From: Propionigenium maris DSM 9537
GTDB taxonomy: Bacteria; Fusobacteriota; Fusobacteriia; Fusobacteriales; Fusobacteriaceae
Assembly (NCBI RefSeq): GCF_027925155.1
Contig: NZ_BSDY01000017.1
Coordinates: forward strand, 1 to 64,000
Length of the DNA stretch: 64,000 nucleotides
Direction of reading: 5' to 3'
Shown here: positions 18,706-29,000 of the stretch, piece by piece
Position numbering within the stretch: position 1 is the stretch's first letter
Layout: each line of letters begins with the position of its first letter
The notes under the pieces: model-generated
What the model saw: only the letters and a program-made list of their open reading frames with translations
Database searches by the model: none
Told to the model about the DNA's origin: nothing
Position numbers and translations under genes: made by a program

Positions 18706-20526
18706 TTAAATAACCTTGACTCCGTTTGAGAAGGTTGTTACCACTTCTCCATCTATAAGTCTAAAACTTGCTTCTGCATAATAAAAGTCGTTATGTCTAG
18801 GGTTAAAAAATACTGCTTTGTCATATTCTGTAGAAGTCTTAGTTTCTACCTCTCCACTACAATTCTTTAAAGTATAGGTGATCGTTTGAATTTTTTCAGT
18901 ACCAAATATATTAAGAGGCTGCACCTCTAATGTTTTTTCAGCTGTATAATCTAATTGCAGGTACTCTACTGAAAATTTAACATTAAAAGTTGCTGATCTT
19001 TTCCATAGTGGTGGATATAAATTTCCATCATTTAAAGAATACTCTGCTTCTACCTCCACATAGTAATCTCCAGGCTCTTCAACTGGATTAAATTTTATAG
19101 AAGCCTCCCATGCTTCTACTTCCTTAAGCTCCACTAAACTTCCGTTAATGTTATATAACTTATAAGTAAGCTTTGTTACAGCAGAGTCAGGGTCACTAAG
19201 ATAGCAATAGGCCGTAACTTCCCTACTAGAATTATCAACGTGACAATCAACCCCCTCTATAGTTGGCCTCTCCCTAACTTCTTCCTCTCCCTGAACTTTT
19301 ACAGTATTTGAATTATGGTTAATAAACTGGAGATCTTGACCACCGCCTAGCAGGTCAACTGTATACTCTCCTTCCACTAGATAGTTGTTCCCTGGTTCCG
19401 ATAATGCACTAAAGCTTATAGCTTCAGAAAGCAGACCTGTATACTTCACCTCAACAATCTCGCCATTCTTCTTTAACTTATAAGTTATTCCAGTAATTGC
19501 CTTATCTGGATCTTGATACCTCACCGTTGATACAATAAATCTCTTGGTATTGGAATTATGTGATAACACCACTTCCTCTATTATAGGCTTTTCTTTTGGA
19601 AGGATCTCTCCCACGTCATCTACAACTTTACCATTTACTTTTAGAAGGCAAGGTTTTCCATTAAGAAAGCAATTCTTAATGGTATCCTCTCTATTTATAG
19701 GGCTCCCATTAAATCCAAAATTAATCGATCCTAAGTTACCATTCCAACTTGCGTTTTTAAATACATGTTTTGAATTAGTAAAGCTGTAGTTTGAAGAATA
19801 GGCACTAACAACTCTGAAGTCAGATTCAAATTCTAAAGTCCACCCATTGATAGCTTCTCCACTTTTATTTGTAACAAATACCGTTCCTCCAAAATCACTG
19901 TATCTGTTGGCTATATTAATATTTACTTCGATATCTCTTTCAACTGTTTCTTCTTGAGCTTTTACAATATTGGAGAGGTGCCTGATAACTTTAATTGGTT
20001 CACTTCCTACTTGTAGGTCTGCTGTATATTCTCCCTCTACCTGATAGTGTCCAGATTCGGCTATTGAAGCAAAGGCCACTGTTTCCGAAATAACTTTCGT
20101 ATACTTTGTTTCTATAACCTCGCCATTTTTTCTCAGCTTATAAACTATTCCGGTAACAGCTCTATCCGGATCCTGATATTTCACAGTGGACACTTCAAAC
20201 CTCTTTTGAGCGGTATCATGATTCAGCAGCACCTCTTCTATCACTGGCATTCTTTTTGCTGTTTCCTCACTTTCTATAGGACATTCAAGGCAAAAAATTA
20301 TGTCTCTTATTTCATAAAAATTTGCCTCCCACTGTAAAAAGCTATCTATAGTAGAATCTAAGCTCAGCTCCTGGGACATTCTTATTAACTTTTCTATCTT
20401 TCCTTTAACTATATCCAGTTCTTTTTGATATTTTTCTTCAACCTTTACTGTCCTTATCAAATCAAATTTCTTTATTAATGAATCGAGTTTGCTTTCTATT
20501 TCCGAAATACTCTCATGAATTTTCAC
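18706..20526 (-). CDS. CBM2-like binding protein with shared helical N-module and repeated DPD domains
   Basis: 606 residues, GTG start, Shine-Dalgarno AAGGAGG. Residues 1-88 are the helical N-module shared with the chitinases (ends LSLDSTIDSFLQWEANFYEIRDII in two parts). Then a DPD beta-sandwich (~93-190: QDPDRAVTGIVYKLRKNGEVIETKY), a CBM2-like domain (~195-310: VTNKSGEAINGWTLEFES, NASWNGNLGSINFGFNG), and three more DPD-type domains to the end. CBM2 modules bind crystalline cellulose or chitin. No catalytic motif or Sec signal is visible. The segment after the CBM (IKNCFLNGKPCLLKVNGKVVDD) is closely matched in the 1151-residue chitinase (ISNCLLNGRPVHLYLDGEKIDE), so the two genes share ancestry. 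Likely a chitin-binding partner of the enzymes. Confidence 0.75.
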   Translation of the reverse strand: MKIHESISEIESKLDSLIKKFDLIRTVKVEEKYQKELDIVKGKIEKLIRMSQELSLDSTIDSFLQWEANFYEIRDIIFCLECPIESEETAKRMPVIEEVLLNHDTAQKRFEVSTVKYQDPDRAVTGIVYKLRKNGEVIETKYTKVISETVAFASIAESGHYQVEGEYTADLQVGSEPIKVIRHLSNIVKAQEETVERDIEVNINIANRYSDFGGTVFVTNKSGEAINGWTLEFESDFRVVSAYSSNYSFTNSKHVFKNASWNGNLGSINFGFNGSPINREDTIKNCFLNGKPCLLKVNGKVVDDVGEILPKEKPIIEEVVLSHNSNTKRFIVSTVRYQDPDKAITGITYKLKKNGEIVEVKYTGLLSEAISFSALSEPGNNYLVEGEYTVDLLGGGQDLQFINHNSNTVKVQGEEEVRERPTIEGVDCHVDNSSREVTAYCYLSDPDSAVTKLTYKLYNINGSLVELKEVEAWEASIKFNPVEEPGDYYVEVEAEYSLNDGNLYPPLWKRSATFNVKFSVEYLQLDYTAEKTLEVQPLNIFGTEKIQTITYTLKNCSGEVETKTSTEYDKAVFFNPRHNDFYYAEASFRLIDGEVVTTFSNGVKVI

Positions 20527-20649
20527 TACGCTTTAACCTCCTTGAAAAAAATAGATCCTTAAATTTCAAATTACGACTTTTTACAACAAACTATTACCTA
20601 AAATAATATTAATTCCAAATAATAAAGTTTTAAGGTTGACTTTCCAATA

Positions 20650-21900
20650 ACTCTCTATCCTCTAACTGTAAAGCTTTAACTCGAGATAAGGTTTAAGAGA
20701 GTCCTCTGGAATCAGACCTACTACTTTTTCTTCTAATACTTCCCGCTGCTCTTCCAGCTTTGCAGGTGGTTAGTTAATCCCTTTTTATTATCCTATCAAA
20801 TTTCGCTTCTGCCGCAGCCTTTATCTTAAAAAGATTTATCATCCTCTTTCCCAAATTTTTACTTGATTCGAAAGGCCTAGGGAAACCATCTTCTATCCAG
20901 CACCATCTAGTAGATCATAGTAATACTTAGCTGTACAGTAATATGTCCCTGTTTCATTAAAGGTTACAGGCTCTACATGTTTAACTGCTTTACTCTCTTC
21001 TATGTCCCAACTCTTCCCTCCATCTCTTGATCGTAATCTACTCTCACTATGGTCTTATCTGGATCTCTAATATTCTTCAACTGTCCCTTCAAAGGGTTAT
21101 TTAAGTTTTAAAGTTCCACAGAATCTATACTAGGAGCCTCTTTTTTTAAAATCTTTCCATAATTTTCATCAATCCACTTAATAGCAGCTTCAACGTCTGA
21201 TGTGACTCTTGTCTGGTGGGGAGTAACTCTATTTATTCCGGTTTCAACTAAAACCTCTCTCATCTCCTCCAGTCCTAGTGTAATGCCATAAGTATTTTTA
21301 GCATGGAACTGTATAAGAGCTGCTGCTAAACACATGGGAGCTACAAAGCCGGTTCCCTTATACCTTAAAGTATATCTATTATTAGTATTTATGATTGCCA
21401 CTTTTTCTCTCCCATTAATTAACCAATCTCCTTTCCACTTCAGTGTCGCTAAGAAGCCTCTTCCACATTAATTTATTCACAAAAATACTGCATAAAGGTT
21501 AAAAAAGCTTGAATTCATTGAGCTTTTGAAACCATCCCTCATCAAACTTAACTATTAACCTGTGAAGCTTAGCTGGATCTCAAATCCTCAACTTTCCCTT
21601 AAAATCAATATTTTTCCTCTTGCTTTTGTCTTTTGAGGAATAACTTTATTTAGTTTTTTCTTATTTGACCTTAATTTAGTTACAGAACTATCTACAAGCG
21701 TTATTAAAACTTCAACCCCATACTCTCCCATTGAAAAATATTCACAGGATACAAAGTTAGGAAATTTTGAATATGACTGCTTCTTTATACCTTTTCCAGC
21801 CCTTTTAAGGTAAAGGATACCTTTTTTACAGACGACTTATCATCTAATAATTTTAACCTCATTAGCTCCAGCCACCCTTGTTAATATTTCATCTTCTCTC
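20650..21900 (-). pseudogene. Decayed subtilase/DPD-domain gene remnants
   Basis: The best piece is an open frame at 21108-21401 (RYTLRYKGTGFVAPMCLAAALIQFHAK...MREVLVETGI...DVEAAIKWIDENYG). It matches the C-terminal third of the intact subtilase, but with Gly in place of the catalytic Ser (GTGFVAP versus GTSSATP). To its left is a broken DPD domain (LKNIRDPDKTIVRVDYD...). To its right are scraps matching the subtilase propeptide-like part (FPNFVSCEYFS; RLIVKFDEGWFQKLNEF-like with stops). This is an inactivated duplicate of the protease, lying between the chitinase and CBM genes. Confidence 0.7.
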
Positions 21901-21924
21901 ATTACAGTTAACCGCCTTTTTATT

Positions 21925-21950
21925 GAGGGTCTGCACTGCTACAGACCCTC
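21925..21950. terminator. 9-bp hairpin downstream of the chitinase
   Basis: GAGGGTCTG, an 8-nt loop, CAGACCCTC, placed 15 bp after the chitinase stop. It lacks a proper U-tract in the minus direction, so it is a weak or factor-dependent terminator candidate. Confidence 0.45.
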
Positions 21951-21964
21951 CTCTTTGCTTCTAC

Positions 21965-24907
21965 CTATTTAAGCCACTTTTTATTGTAGTTACTCTGGGC
22001 TACTACTCTTGCATTCGACTTAAAGCTATCGAATATTACTTCTGAAAGCATGTGATCCTCCACTTCAAGTCTATCATAGTGGGATGGGTCTCCTATGGTG
22101 TTCACTCCAAAGTCATCCATACTGATGTCCCAGGCTATTACTCCCCCAAGCTCCTTTTTCTTTAGGTAGCTCAGCTTATAAGATAAAGATTCCTCATCTT
22201 CATAGGTATAGAATATTCCATCCTGTTCACTGTATAGGTAAGGAGCTTTGGCTTCCGAATCATAATATCTTTTGAAGTTACGTCCCAGCAGAGTGGTCCC
22301 TCTAAATGGATTTTCTGGTCCTACCACAGGATCCAGGGTCACCACATTTACATTTTCTCCCCTGAGAAGTTTATTGATATGGCTAATCGGAAGTACTCCG
22401 GCACCCCTTCCTCCGTCAAGGGTTCCTGGAGCAGCCCTTCCCTGTTCTGGGGTTCCTGTAGCCGTCACCATTGTATAAAGTCCTGGAAGGCTTGGAATCT
22501 CCCATCCTGATGAAGGTTTTCTCACATTGGACCATCCCCTTGAGTAGAACGGTGTCCCTATGTTGATCTTATGCTGAGGAACTCCGTAGTATGCTTCTAG
22601 GTAGTCCAGGAGCTCTTCAATGGACATGGAGTTGTACTCCTGTGCAGGTTCCATGGAATTTTGATGTGTATATGAGTGATGATTTGTCCTGTCGGAAAAA
22701 GCTCCATGGATGTCATAGGTCATATAGCTGATATAGTCACAGTAAGCATGCCAGTTCTCCACATCACTGAGCTCGATCTTCTGTCTTCCCGCACTTATAG
22801 CACAAGATAGGAAGTAGTATTTTCCATCCTCTTCCCCTGCACTGTCCAGTGCTTTTCTTAGGCTTTTCATAAGCTTGGTAAACATCTTTCCTTCATCATT
22901 TGTGGCTCTAGGGCATCCAATATCATAGTGGTTGTCCACCTTGTCTCCCTCTCTCTTGATTCCTGGATACTCCCAGTCGATATCAATACCCATAAATCCA
23001 AATCTTCTGATCAGTTCAACACACCTTTCCGTGAAGAAGGCTATGTTTTTGTCGGAAGCGGCATCTCTAAAGAATCCAGACCTGGACCACCCTCCTAAGG
23101 AAGGTATTGTCTTTACATATGGATACTTCTTACTGTACTCTACATATTCTGTATGGAAGGCATTGGTGCTTCCATAGTTTGAAAAAGCAGCGCTTCCGTC
23201 AAAAAAGTTTGGCGTAACCAGCGGATACCCTGTAAAGTTTGGACAATCTTTGTTGGCCCGCTTCAACGCTGAATGGTCATCATCTGGATCTACATTGAAA
23301 CCATTTGTGTAATCTGGTCTTACATCGATAAAAGCATACTGCATATGGGTAATCTTGTCCCATGGTGAGATCTTTGGAGTATAGTTTAGTCCTCCCCACT
23401 TCCCCCACTCTGGGGTATAAGCTATAAACTTCTTTTCCATTGGAGTTCCTAAACCAACTACCTTGTTTACCTCCATAGGTTGGAGATGAGCATTGGCATC
23501 GCTACCTAAAGTATCCATTACGTGATCTTCCGGACACTCTGCATAATAAAACTCCCTCCATCCCCATTGTGATCTGTCTGGAGCCTCTCCCTTCTTAACC
23601 CATCCTACATGGTGGTAGTGTTTCCCTTTATAATAGACTTTTTCTCCTCCATTTTCGGGGTTTCCCCAACTTCCATACTCCTTATTTGGATTCCATTCTG
23701 GATATTTGCAAACTTCCTTTCCCATTTCAAAGGATGGAGCCATATTGCCTGTAGTACTCTTATAGTAAACAACTTTATCTGGGCCATCCCCTCTCTCATA
23801 GGTAACTTTATAGACAACTTTGACATCTCCTCTATTATAATATGAAATATCGACTCTATTTTCTGCCGATCCCTTATTGATGGAGGTATGATTAACTTTT
23901 CCTGTTTTTACAAGTTTTTCATCCACATATACTCCATAGGTGTCTGAAATGATTCCCCACGTATTATTGAGAGTTACTTCAACATTGTTATTAACCACCT
24001 TAGCATAGGCCCAAAGGTTTGAGTGTGGAAGATCTTCAGGGAAGTTCTCCTCTGTCACTTCGTTGATTGTCACCTTGTTTGATACAACTACCTTAAACTG
24101 CTCACCTTTTTTGTCGTTTAAATCATAGTAGTACTCTGCCCAACACTGATACTCCTCTCCTCCTTGGTAGGAATCAAAAGCTACACTACCTCTTGGATGA
24201 GTTTCTGCTCTTGTTTCTACTACAGTTCCTGCTCTATTTTTTAGTTTGTAGACAACCGATGTTATCGCTTGCTCAGGGTCAAGTACTCCTATGAGACTTC
24301 CACTTAGGCTTCCTTTATCCTCTAACATCATACCTTCAACTCTAGGTTCTTCAAGAGGCAGAACCTCCTCTTCTATATCTACATAGTTGGATTCAACTAT
24401 AATATTTTTATCTGCAGTGCCATCCTCCAAGTTATAGACAACAGTAGCCTTTGAATAATAAGAGCCTACTGAATTTTCATTAAACCTAACCACTTCACTT
24501 GGATAATTTTTGATAACTTCCTCAACAACACTGCCATCCTTAAATAATGAATATCTAACTTCCAATATTGCAGAATCAGGATCAAAAACACCCAAAAGTG
24601 CTCCCTCTAAAGAACCGTCTTTGAGTACAAGATCAAATCCCTCCACTGTTGGTATTTTTTTCAATCCTTCCTCTTCATTTTCGAGGATTCTCTCTATCTC
24701 CTGAACAAGAAGCTTTAACTCTAAATGATAATTTAATGTATCACTTATTTCTAAGTCATTAACTAAGATCTTAAGCTTATTAACTTTTTCAGTAAGATCA
24801 AGTGCAGGATTTTGTATTTTATTATACCTCTCCTGAATCTCCCTCAGCTTGGCTTCATCTGTCGACTTTATCTTTAAAAATTCTTCATTATAATTGTTAG
24901 TTGCCAT
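21965..24907 (-). CDS. GH18 chitinase with CBM5/12 chitin-binding module
   Basis: 980 residues from the ATG at 24907, which has GAGGAGG 9 nt upstream. An upstream ATG at 24925 overlaps that site and is rejected. Residues 1-85: helical N-module. ~90-190 and ~190-290: two DPD beta-sandwich domains (FDPDSAILEVRYSLFKDGSVVEE; LDPEQAITSVVYKLKNRAGTVVE). ~395-460: CBM5/12 (YPEWNPNKEYGSWG...KVYYKGKHYHHVGW). ~490-950: GH18 domain with SLGGW and DIDWEYPG, the catalytic Glu being E646. It should hydrolyse chitin. No Sec signal. It is second in an operon behind an 80-residue coiled-coil gene under a MerR-type promoter. Tc toxins of Yersinia and Photorhabdus carry GH18 chitinases as partners, so the association with an RHS toxin is meaningful. 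Confidence 0.93.
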   Translation of the reverse strand: MATNNYNEEFLKIKSTDEAKLREIQERYNKIQNPALDLTEKVNKLKILVNDLEISDTLNYHLELKLLVQEIERILENEEEGLKKIPTVEGFDLVLKDGSLEGALLGVFDPDSAILEVRYSLFKDGSVVEEVIKNYPSEVVRFNENSVGSYYSKATVVYNLEDGTADKNIIVESNYVDIEEEVLPLEEPRVEGMMLEDKGSLSGSLIGVLDPEQAITSVVYKLKNRAGTVVETRAETHPRGSVAFDSYQGGEEYQCWAEYYYDLNDKKGEQFKVVVSNKVTINEVTEENFPEDLPHSNLWAYAKVVNNNVEVTLNNTWGIISDTYGVYVDEKLVKTGKVNHTSINKGSAENRVDISYYNRGDVKVVYKVTYERGDGPDKVVYYKSTTGNMAPSFEMGKEVCKYPEWNPNKEYGSWGNPENGGEKVYYKGKHYHHVGWVKKGEAPDRSQWGWREFYYAECPEDHVMDTLGSDANAHLQPMEVNKVVGLGTPMEKKFIAYTPEWGKWGGLNYTPKISPWDKITHMQYAFIDVRPDYTNGFNVDPDDDHSALKRANKDCPNFTGYPLVTPNFFDGSAAFSNYGSTNAFHTEYVEYSKKYPYVKTIPSLGGWSRSGFFRDAASDKNIAFFTERCVELIRRFGFMGIDIDWEYPGIKREGDKVDNHYDIGCPRATNDEGKMFTKLMKSLRKALDSAGEEDGKYYFLSCAISAGRQKIELSDVENWHAYCDYISYMTYDIHGAFSDRTNHHSYTHQNSMEPAQEYNSMSIEELLDYLEAYYGVPQHKINIGTPFYSRGWSNVRKPSSGWEIPSLPGLYTMVTATGTPEQGRAAPGTLDGGRGAGVLPISHINKLLRGENVNVVTLDPVVGPENPFRGTTLLGRNFKRYYDSEAKAPYLYSEQDGIFYTYEDEESLSYKLSYLKKKELGGVIAWDISMDDFGVNTIGDPSHYDRLEVEDHMLSEVIFDSFKSNARVVAQSNYNKKWLK

Positions 24908-25001
24908 TGTATCTTGCCTCCTCATTAATCATTTATTTTGATTGGTTTAAAAGTTAATCAGGCTTTGAGCATTTTCTTAATAACTTTATCTTTTCCGAGT
25001 T

Positions 25002-25244
25002 TTACTCTACCTTTTCCAAAGTTTCATTTAAAGAATCCATTTTTTTTGATAAAAGAAAACATTTTTCTTCAAGTTGTTCTAACTCCTTTTTGTAGAGAGC
25101 ATCTTCTCTCTCTTCCAAAGAGTTAATCTTTATCATCAACTCCTCTGCTGCTACTTCCAACCTCTCGATACGTAAACTTTCTTGCAACTTTAAGGTGTTG
25201 GTTTGTTTTTTACCTTTTTTTAAAATTTTTTTAAAAAGTGACAT
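25002..25244 (-). CDS. Small coiled-coil protein heading the chitinase operon
   Basis: 80 residues: a lysine-rich N-terminus (MSLFKKILKKGKKQTNTLK), then an almost continuous Leu/Glu heptad helix (ERLEVAAEELMIKINSLEEREDALYKKELEQLEEK). The Shine-Dalgarno is AGGGAGG, 5 nt before the ATG. It is the first gene after the MerR-type promoter at 25286-25316 and lies 94 bp before the chitinase. It does not resemble a known holin (no membrane helix). It might be a chaperone or partner for the helical N-modules of the island's enzymes; this is inference from shape and position only. Confidence 0.75.
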   Translation of the reverse strand: MSLFKKILKKGKKQTNTLKLQESLRIERLEVAAEELMIKINSLEEREDALYKKELEQLEEKCFLLSKKMDSLNETLEKVE

Positions 25245-25285
25245 TTATCCTCCCTAATTAATCAAATAATATCTGACATGTTCTT

Positions 25286-25316
25286 ATTCTAAACTGTGTT
25301 CCTGTAACACAGTCAA
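25286..25316 (-). promoter_or_regulatory. MerR-type promoter/operator of the chitinase operon
   Basis: On the minus strand: -35 TTGACT (25311-25316), a 19-nt spacer, -10 TAGAAT (25286-25291). The spacer is occupied by the dyad CTGTGTT-CCTGT-AACACAG (25294-25312). The layout and half-sites match the RHS-operon promoter at 10000-10030. It lies in the divergent region between this operon and the MerR gene, so the MerR protein probably binds here. Confidence 0.82.
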
Positions 25317-25462
25317 TAGTCATTTTCAAAAAAAATAAAAATTATAATTTTATTCCAAATGAGATAAGTCCATAGATAATCTTCTGTTAATATTCCTCTT
25401 GTTAAAATTTAAAACTTACAAAATAAAAAATTCAACAATGGAAGAGAAGGAGAAAAAATACT

Positions 25463-25837
25463 GTGTCAAATCAAATTAACAATTCTACAAAAAATAAAAA
25501 AAATAGTTATATTACGAGAAATAAAATTGCAAGTCTGACAAACACTACTGTTCAAGCTCTTCGATATTATGAAAAGAAGAATCTAATGTCTCCAGAGTAT
25601 ATTGCAGATAATGGTTATCACTACTATTCTGAAGAAATCCTATCTAAAGTTAATCTAATTGTCAGACTCAAAAGTTTGGGGTTGGATATAGAAAAAATAA
25701 AATGCTTCTTTTCTTTAGGTTCTACTGAAAGTAGCTACTCTCTACTAGTAAAGTGCAGAGAAGACAAGGAGAGGGAATTATTAAAAATTCAGAAACAGTT
25801 AAAAAAAATTAACCGTTTTCTAAAAAACATTGATTAG
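25463..25837 (+). CDS. MerR-family transcriptional activator
   Basis: 124 residues, GTG start with Shine-Dalgarno GAAGGAG. Residues ~20-85 are a MerR helix-turn-helix and wing (ITRNKIASLTNTTVQALRYYEKKNLMSPEYI, NGYHYYSEEILSKVNLIVRLKSLGLDIEKIK). The C-terminus is a short coiled coil (REDKERELLKIQKQLKKINRFL) with a single cysteine and no obvious metal or drug-binding domain. It therefore resembles the small ligand-less MerR types. It is transcribed divergently from the chitinase operon. Two promoters with MerR geometry, here and at the RHS operon, make it the probable common activator of toxin and chitinases. Confidence 0.9.
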   Translation: MSNQINNSTKNKKNSYITRNKIASLTNTTVQALRYYEKKNLMSPEYIADNGYHYYSEEILSKVNLIVRLKSLGLDIEKIKCFFSLGSTESSYSLLVKCREDKERELLKIQKQLKKINRFLKNID

Positions 25838-25959
25838 TTAAATTTAACAGGGCTGTGCTCCAACCTAAATACAGCCTATATCACCACTCTAAGACAGTTG
25901 AGACTTTTCATTTAATAACAATAAAAATCACTCTTTTTCTGATTTTTTTTTTTTTGGAA

Positions 25960-25988
25960 TTGACAAAGATAATTTTCTGAGATATTAT
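25960..25988 (+). promoter_or_regulatory. Sigma70-type promoter for the double-GH18 gene
   Basis: TTGACA (25960-25965), a 17-nt spacer, TATTAT (25983-25988), preceded by a T-rich tract. It sits 65 bp before the GTG start. Unlike the two minus-strand promoters it has a normal spacer and no CTGTGTT dyad, so this gene is probably not controlled in the same way. Confidence 0.6.
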
Positions 25989-26053
25989 CCTGTCAAGATT
26001 GGTTTAAAAGTCATGAGGGCTCCGCATACTGGATTATTATTAGGAGGAATATC

Positions 26054-29000
26054 GTGACAAAAAATTATGAATTAAAACACTTAAAAGAACGTGTTACTTA
26101 TTTAAATAACGAAGTTAAAAAGATTAGAAGTAACACTAAAGATGCCTTAACGTCTCTTGCATTAAGCAGTGAATTTCAGATTGTGGAGGCAAAAATAGAG
26201 GAATTAAAAGCAGCCGCTTCAAGGTTGACTATGGAATCTGCTATCTACGACTTTTTAAAGATCTCTGCCTTAATGAAAGAAGTTGAAGATATGATCTTCA
26301 ACCTGGATTACGTCATCCCAACTCCAGATTACATAGTTCCAGTTATTGGGGATCTCTTGACTAAACTTGGAGATGACAAAAAAGTTTCTGTTCAATCGAC
26401 TCAGATATCCGATCCCGAATTAAGATTAAGATCTGTGGAATACACACTTTTTAGTGGATCTGGAGAAGAAATCGATACCATAAAGGAGACAAATGTATAT
26501 GCTGAAGTTCACTTTAATAGAACTTTAAGATCTGATAACTATTATATCTCTGGAAAGTTTTTCTACCAGGGAAGCGATAATTTAGAAATTCTAGAAAAAA
26601 TATCTTCTATTTTTACAGTGAGTGAAGAAGCTGCCAAAGTTGCCACTGTTAAACTAGATGCCCCTGGAAAGTGGGGAAATAGTTTTGCAGCTACACTGGA
26701 GGTAATCTCCCATACAGATGAAAATTATGGTGGAGATTGGGAACTGACCTTTGACACTAAACTAACGTCATTTCAGCACTGGCAGCTTGAAGATGAAAGA
26801 ACAACCCAGGGGCTGAAGCTCACATCTGCCAAAGACTGGTCTGGTAGGCCCCATATATCACTGCCTCCAAACGGTAAGTTCATCTACCATGGTATATCTG
26901 CAGGTGGAGCTCCATTCAGCAAAGACGTTATTTCAAACTGCTTACTAAATGGAAGGCCGGTTCACCTCTATCTTGATGGAGAAAAAATTGATGAAGAGGA
27001 GATCATCTTGCCTAATATTGGTGAGCTCAAAATAAGTTTAAGGGAGGATAACAGGGCATCGGTGCAAGCTATGGAAGTGGTTGACCCACAGCTGAGGTTA
27101 AAAAAGACAATATACCAACTTTTGAATGAATCTGGTGAACTTTTAGAGACCAGGGAAACAGCTAATGTTTCTTCCGAAGTTGTCTTCAATACGGTTCTTA
27201 AGCCTGGTAGCTATTATTTTTCAGGGGAGTTTCACTATCAGGGAGAATCTCAGGTAGGGAGTATTATGAAGACTTCTCAAACACTTACAGTCGATACTCT
27301 CCCCACTGAAGGAACAGAAGGCTTTAAAATTGTAGGATATTATCCCTACTGGAAAGACGGTGATCTTTCAAAAGAAATTCAGTGGGACAAAATAACTCAT
27401 TTAATCTATGCTTTTGCTCTTCCAGACACCGATAAAAAAGATGGTTCTCTAATGCCTTTACCTGATCCCGACAGGCTCAAAGAAATTGTGGATAAAGCCA
27501 GGAAAAGTGACGTTAAAGTGCTTATCTCTCTTGGAGGCTGGTCCTCTGGAGAGGAGCTCCTAGGGCCGGTATTCTCTGAAATTTGTTCGACTAAAGCTGG
27601 TCGTGAAACTCTGGTAAACGAGGTCTTTAACCTTGTAAACCACTACCAACTGGACGGTGTAGATGTTGATTGGGAGCACCCGCAAAGAGGTAGCGATGAC
27701 GATAACTTTACCCAGTTAATCTTAGAATTTAACAAAAAACTTAAGCCTCAAGGGCACCTCTTAACCCTGGCAGTTCAAGCTGGTGTTATAAGTTCTGGAA
27801 CCTCCTGGCAGGAGAATTGGCATTCCATGGCCATCACCGATGAGGCTATTAGGCACGTTGACTGGCTTAATATAATGGCATATGCCGGTGGGGATGGAGA
27901 ACTTCATTCTCCAATTTCTCAGAGTTTGGCTGCCATGGACTACTGGAAAAATACAAGAAACATAGATAAATTAAAGCTGGTACTGGGAGTTCCCTTTTAC
28001 TCAAGACCTGCCTTCAAAGCTTACAGGGAGCTGGTAGAGCTAGATCCTTCTGCTCCGGAAAAAGACGTAGTGGAGGGGATGTACTACAACGGAATTCCTA
28101 CCATTAAGGAAAAAACCAGATTAGCCAAGGAGAAGGGAAATGGCATCATGGCCTGGGAGTTATCCCACGATACTCAGGATAAAAACAGTCTTTTAAAAGC
28201 TATCTATGATGTGGTTAATCCTGGAGAGCAGATTGAGGTTGATTTCCCGGATAATCTGCCTATAAGTGGTGCTGTTACAGTAGGAACTCTAAGGATTGGT
28301 GAAGATAGCTCAAGTGTCCATGGAAAATTCTACCTGCCTTCAGATGAAATTTACGATGAGTACGCTGTCTATGTTAATAATTCCATTGCGCTTAGAAGAA
28401 AGCTTCCTTCGGAGCTCTATAATACTACAGTTGATATTTTCATCGATGTAGCTGATCTACCTTTAATTGCAGGTAATAATCAGGTCAGTGTCGTTTTTGC
28501 CTCGACGGAAAATAACACTGTAACTTTCTATGAGAGTAATTCAGTATCGATCATCCATACTCAAAACCCCACCATCAAAAAAGGATTAGTTGGTTATTGG
28601 TCCTCATGGGGTGGCAACGGCCCTACCTCTTATATTGATCTTGAGGACGTCCCTTCAGAATATGGTACTATTGTTGCTGCTTTTATTCTCAATGAAGCAG
28701 ACCGATGCACTCCTAAATTTGATCCTTCCGCTTCTGGAAGAGTAACCAAGGAAGAGTTTAAGGAAAAGGTTAAAAGAATGAAACAAAAAGGACATGATGT
28801 CATTATATCCCTAGGAGGAGATGCTGCAGTCTTCAAGCTGAGTGATCAGGCTCAAAAAGAAACCTTCAAGAGGGGCGTTATTTCAATTATAGAGGAATAC
28901 GGTTTTAATGGAGTTGACATCGACCTTGAAGGGGGGGCTATTGGAGGTTCAGGAAATTATGATTTAATAGTTGAGGCTATTCAGGAAATTGTAGAGCACT

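Noticed and set aside
24907..24925. Upstream ATG start for the chitinase
   Set aside because: That ATG overlaps the GAGGAGG ribosome site that serves the ATG at 24907.
24940..26011. Identical 15-mer GATTGGTTTAAAAGT at 24940-24954 and 25997-26011, both upstream of chitinase genes
   Set aside because: It has opposite orientations relative to the two genes. Pairs of 15-mers are expected by chance in 64 kb of AT-rich DNA, so it is not called as an operator.
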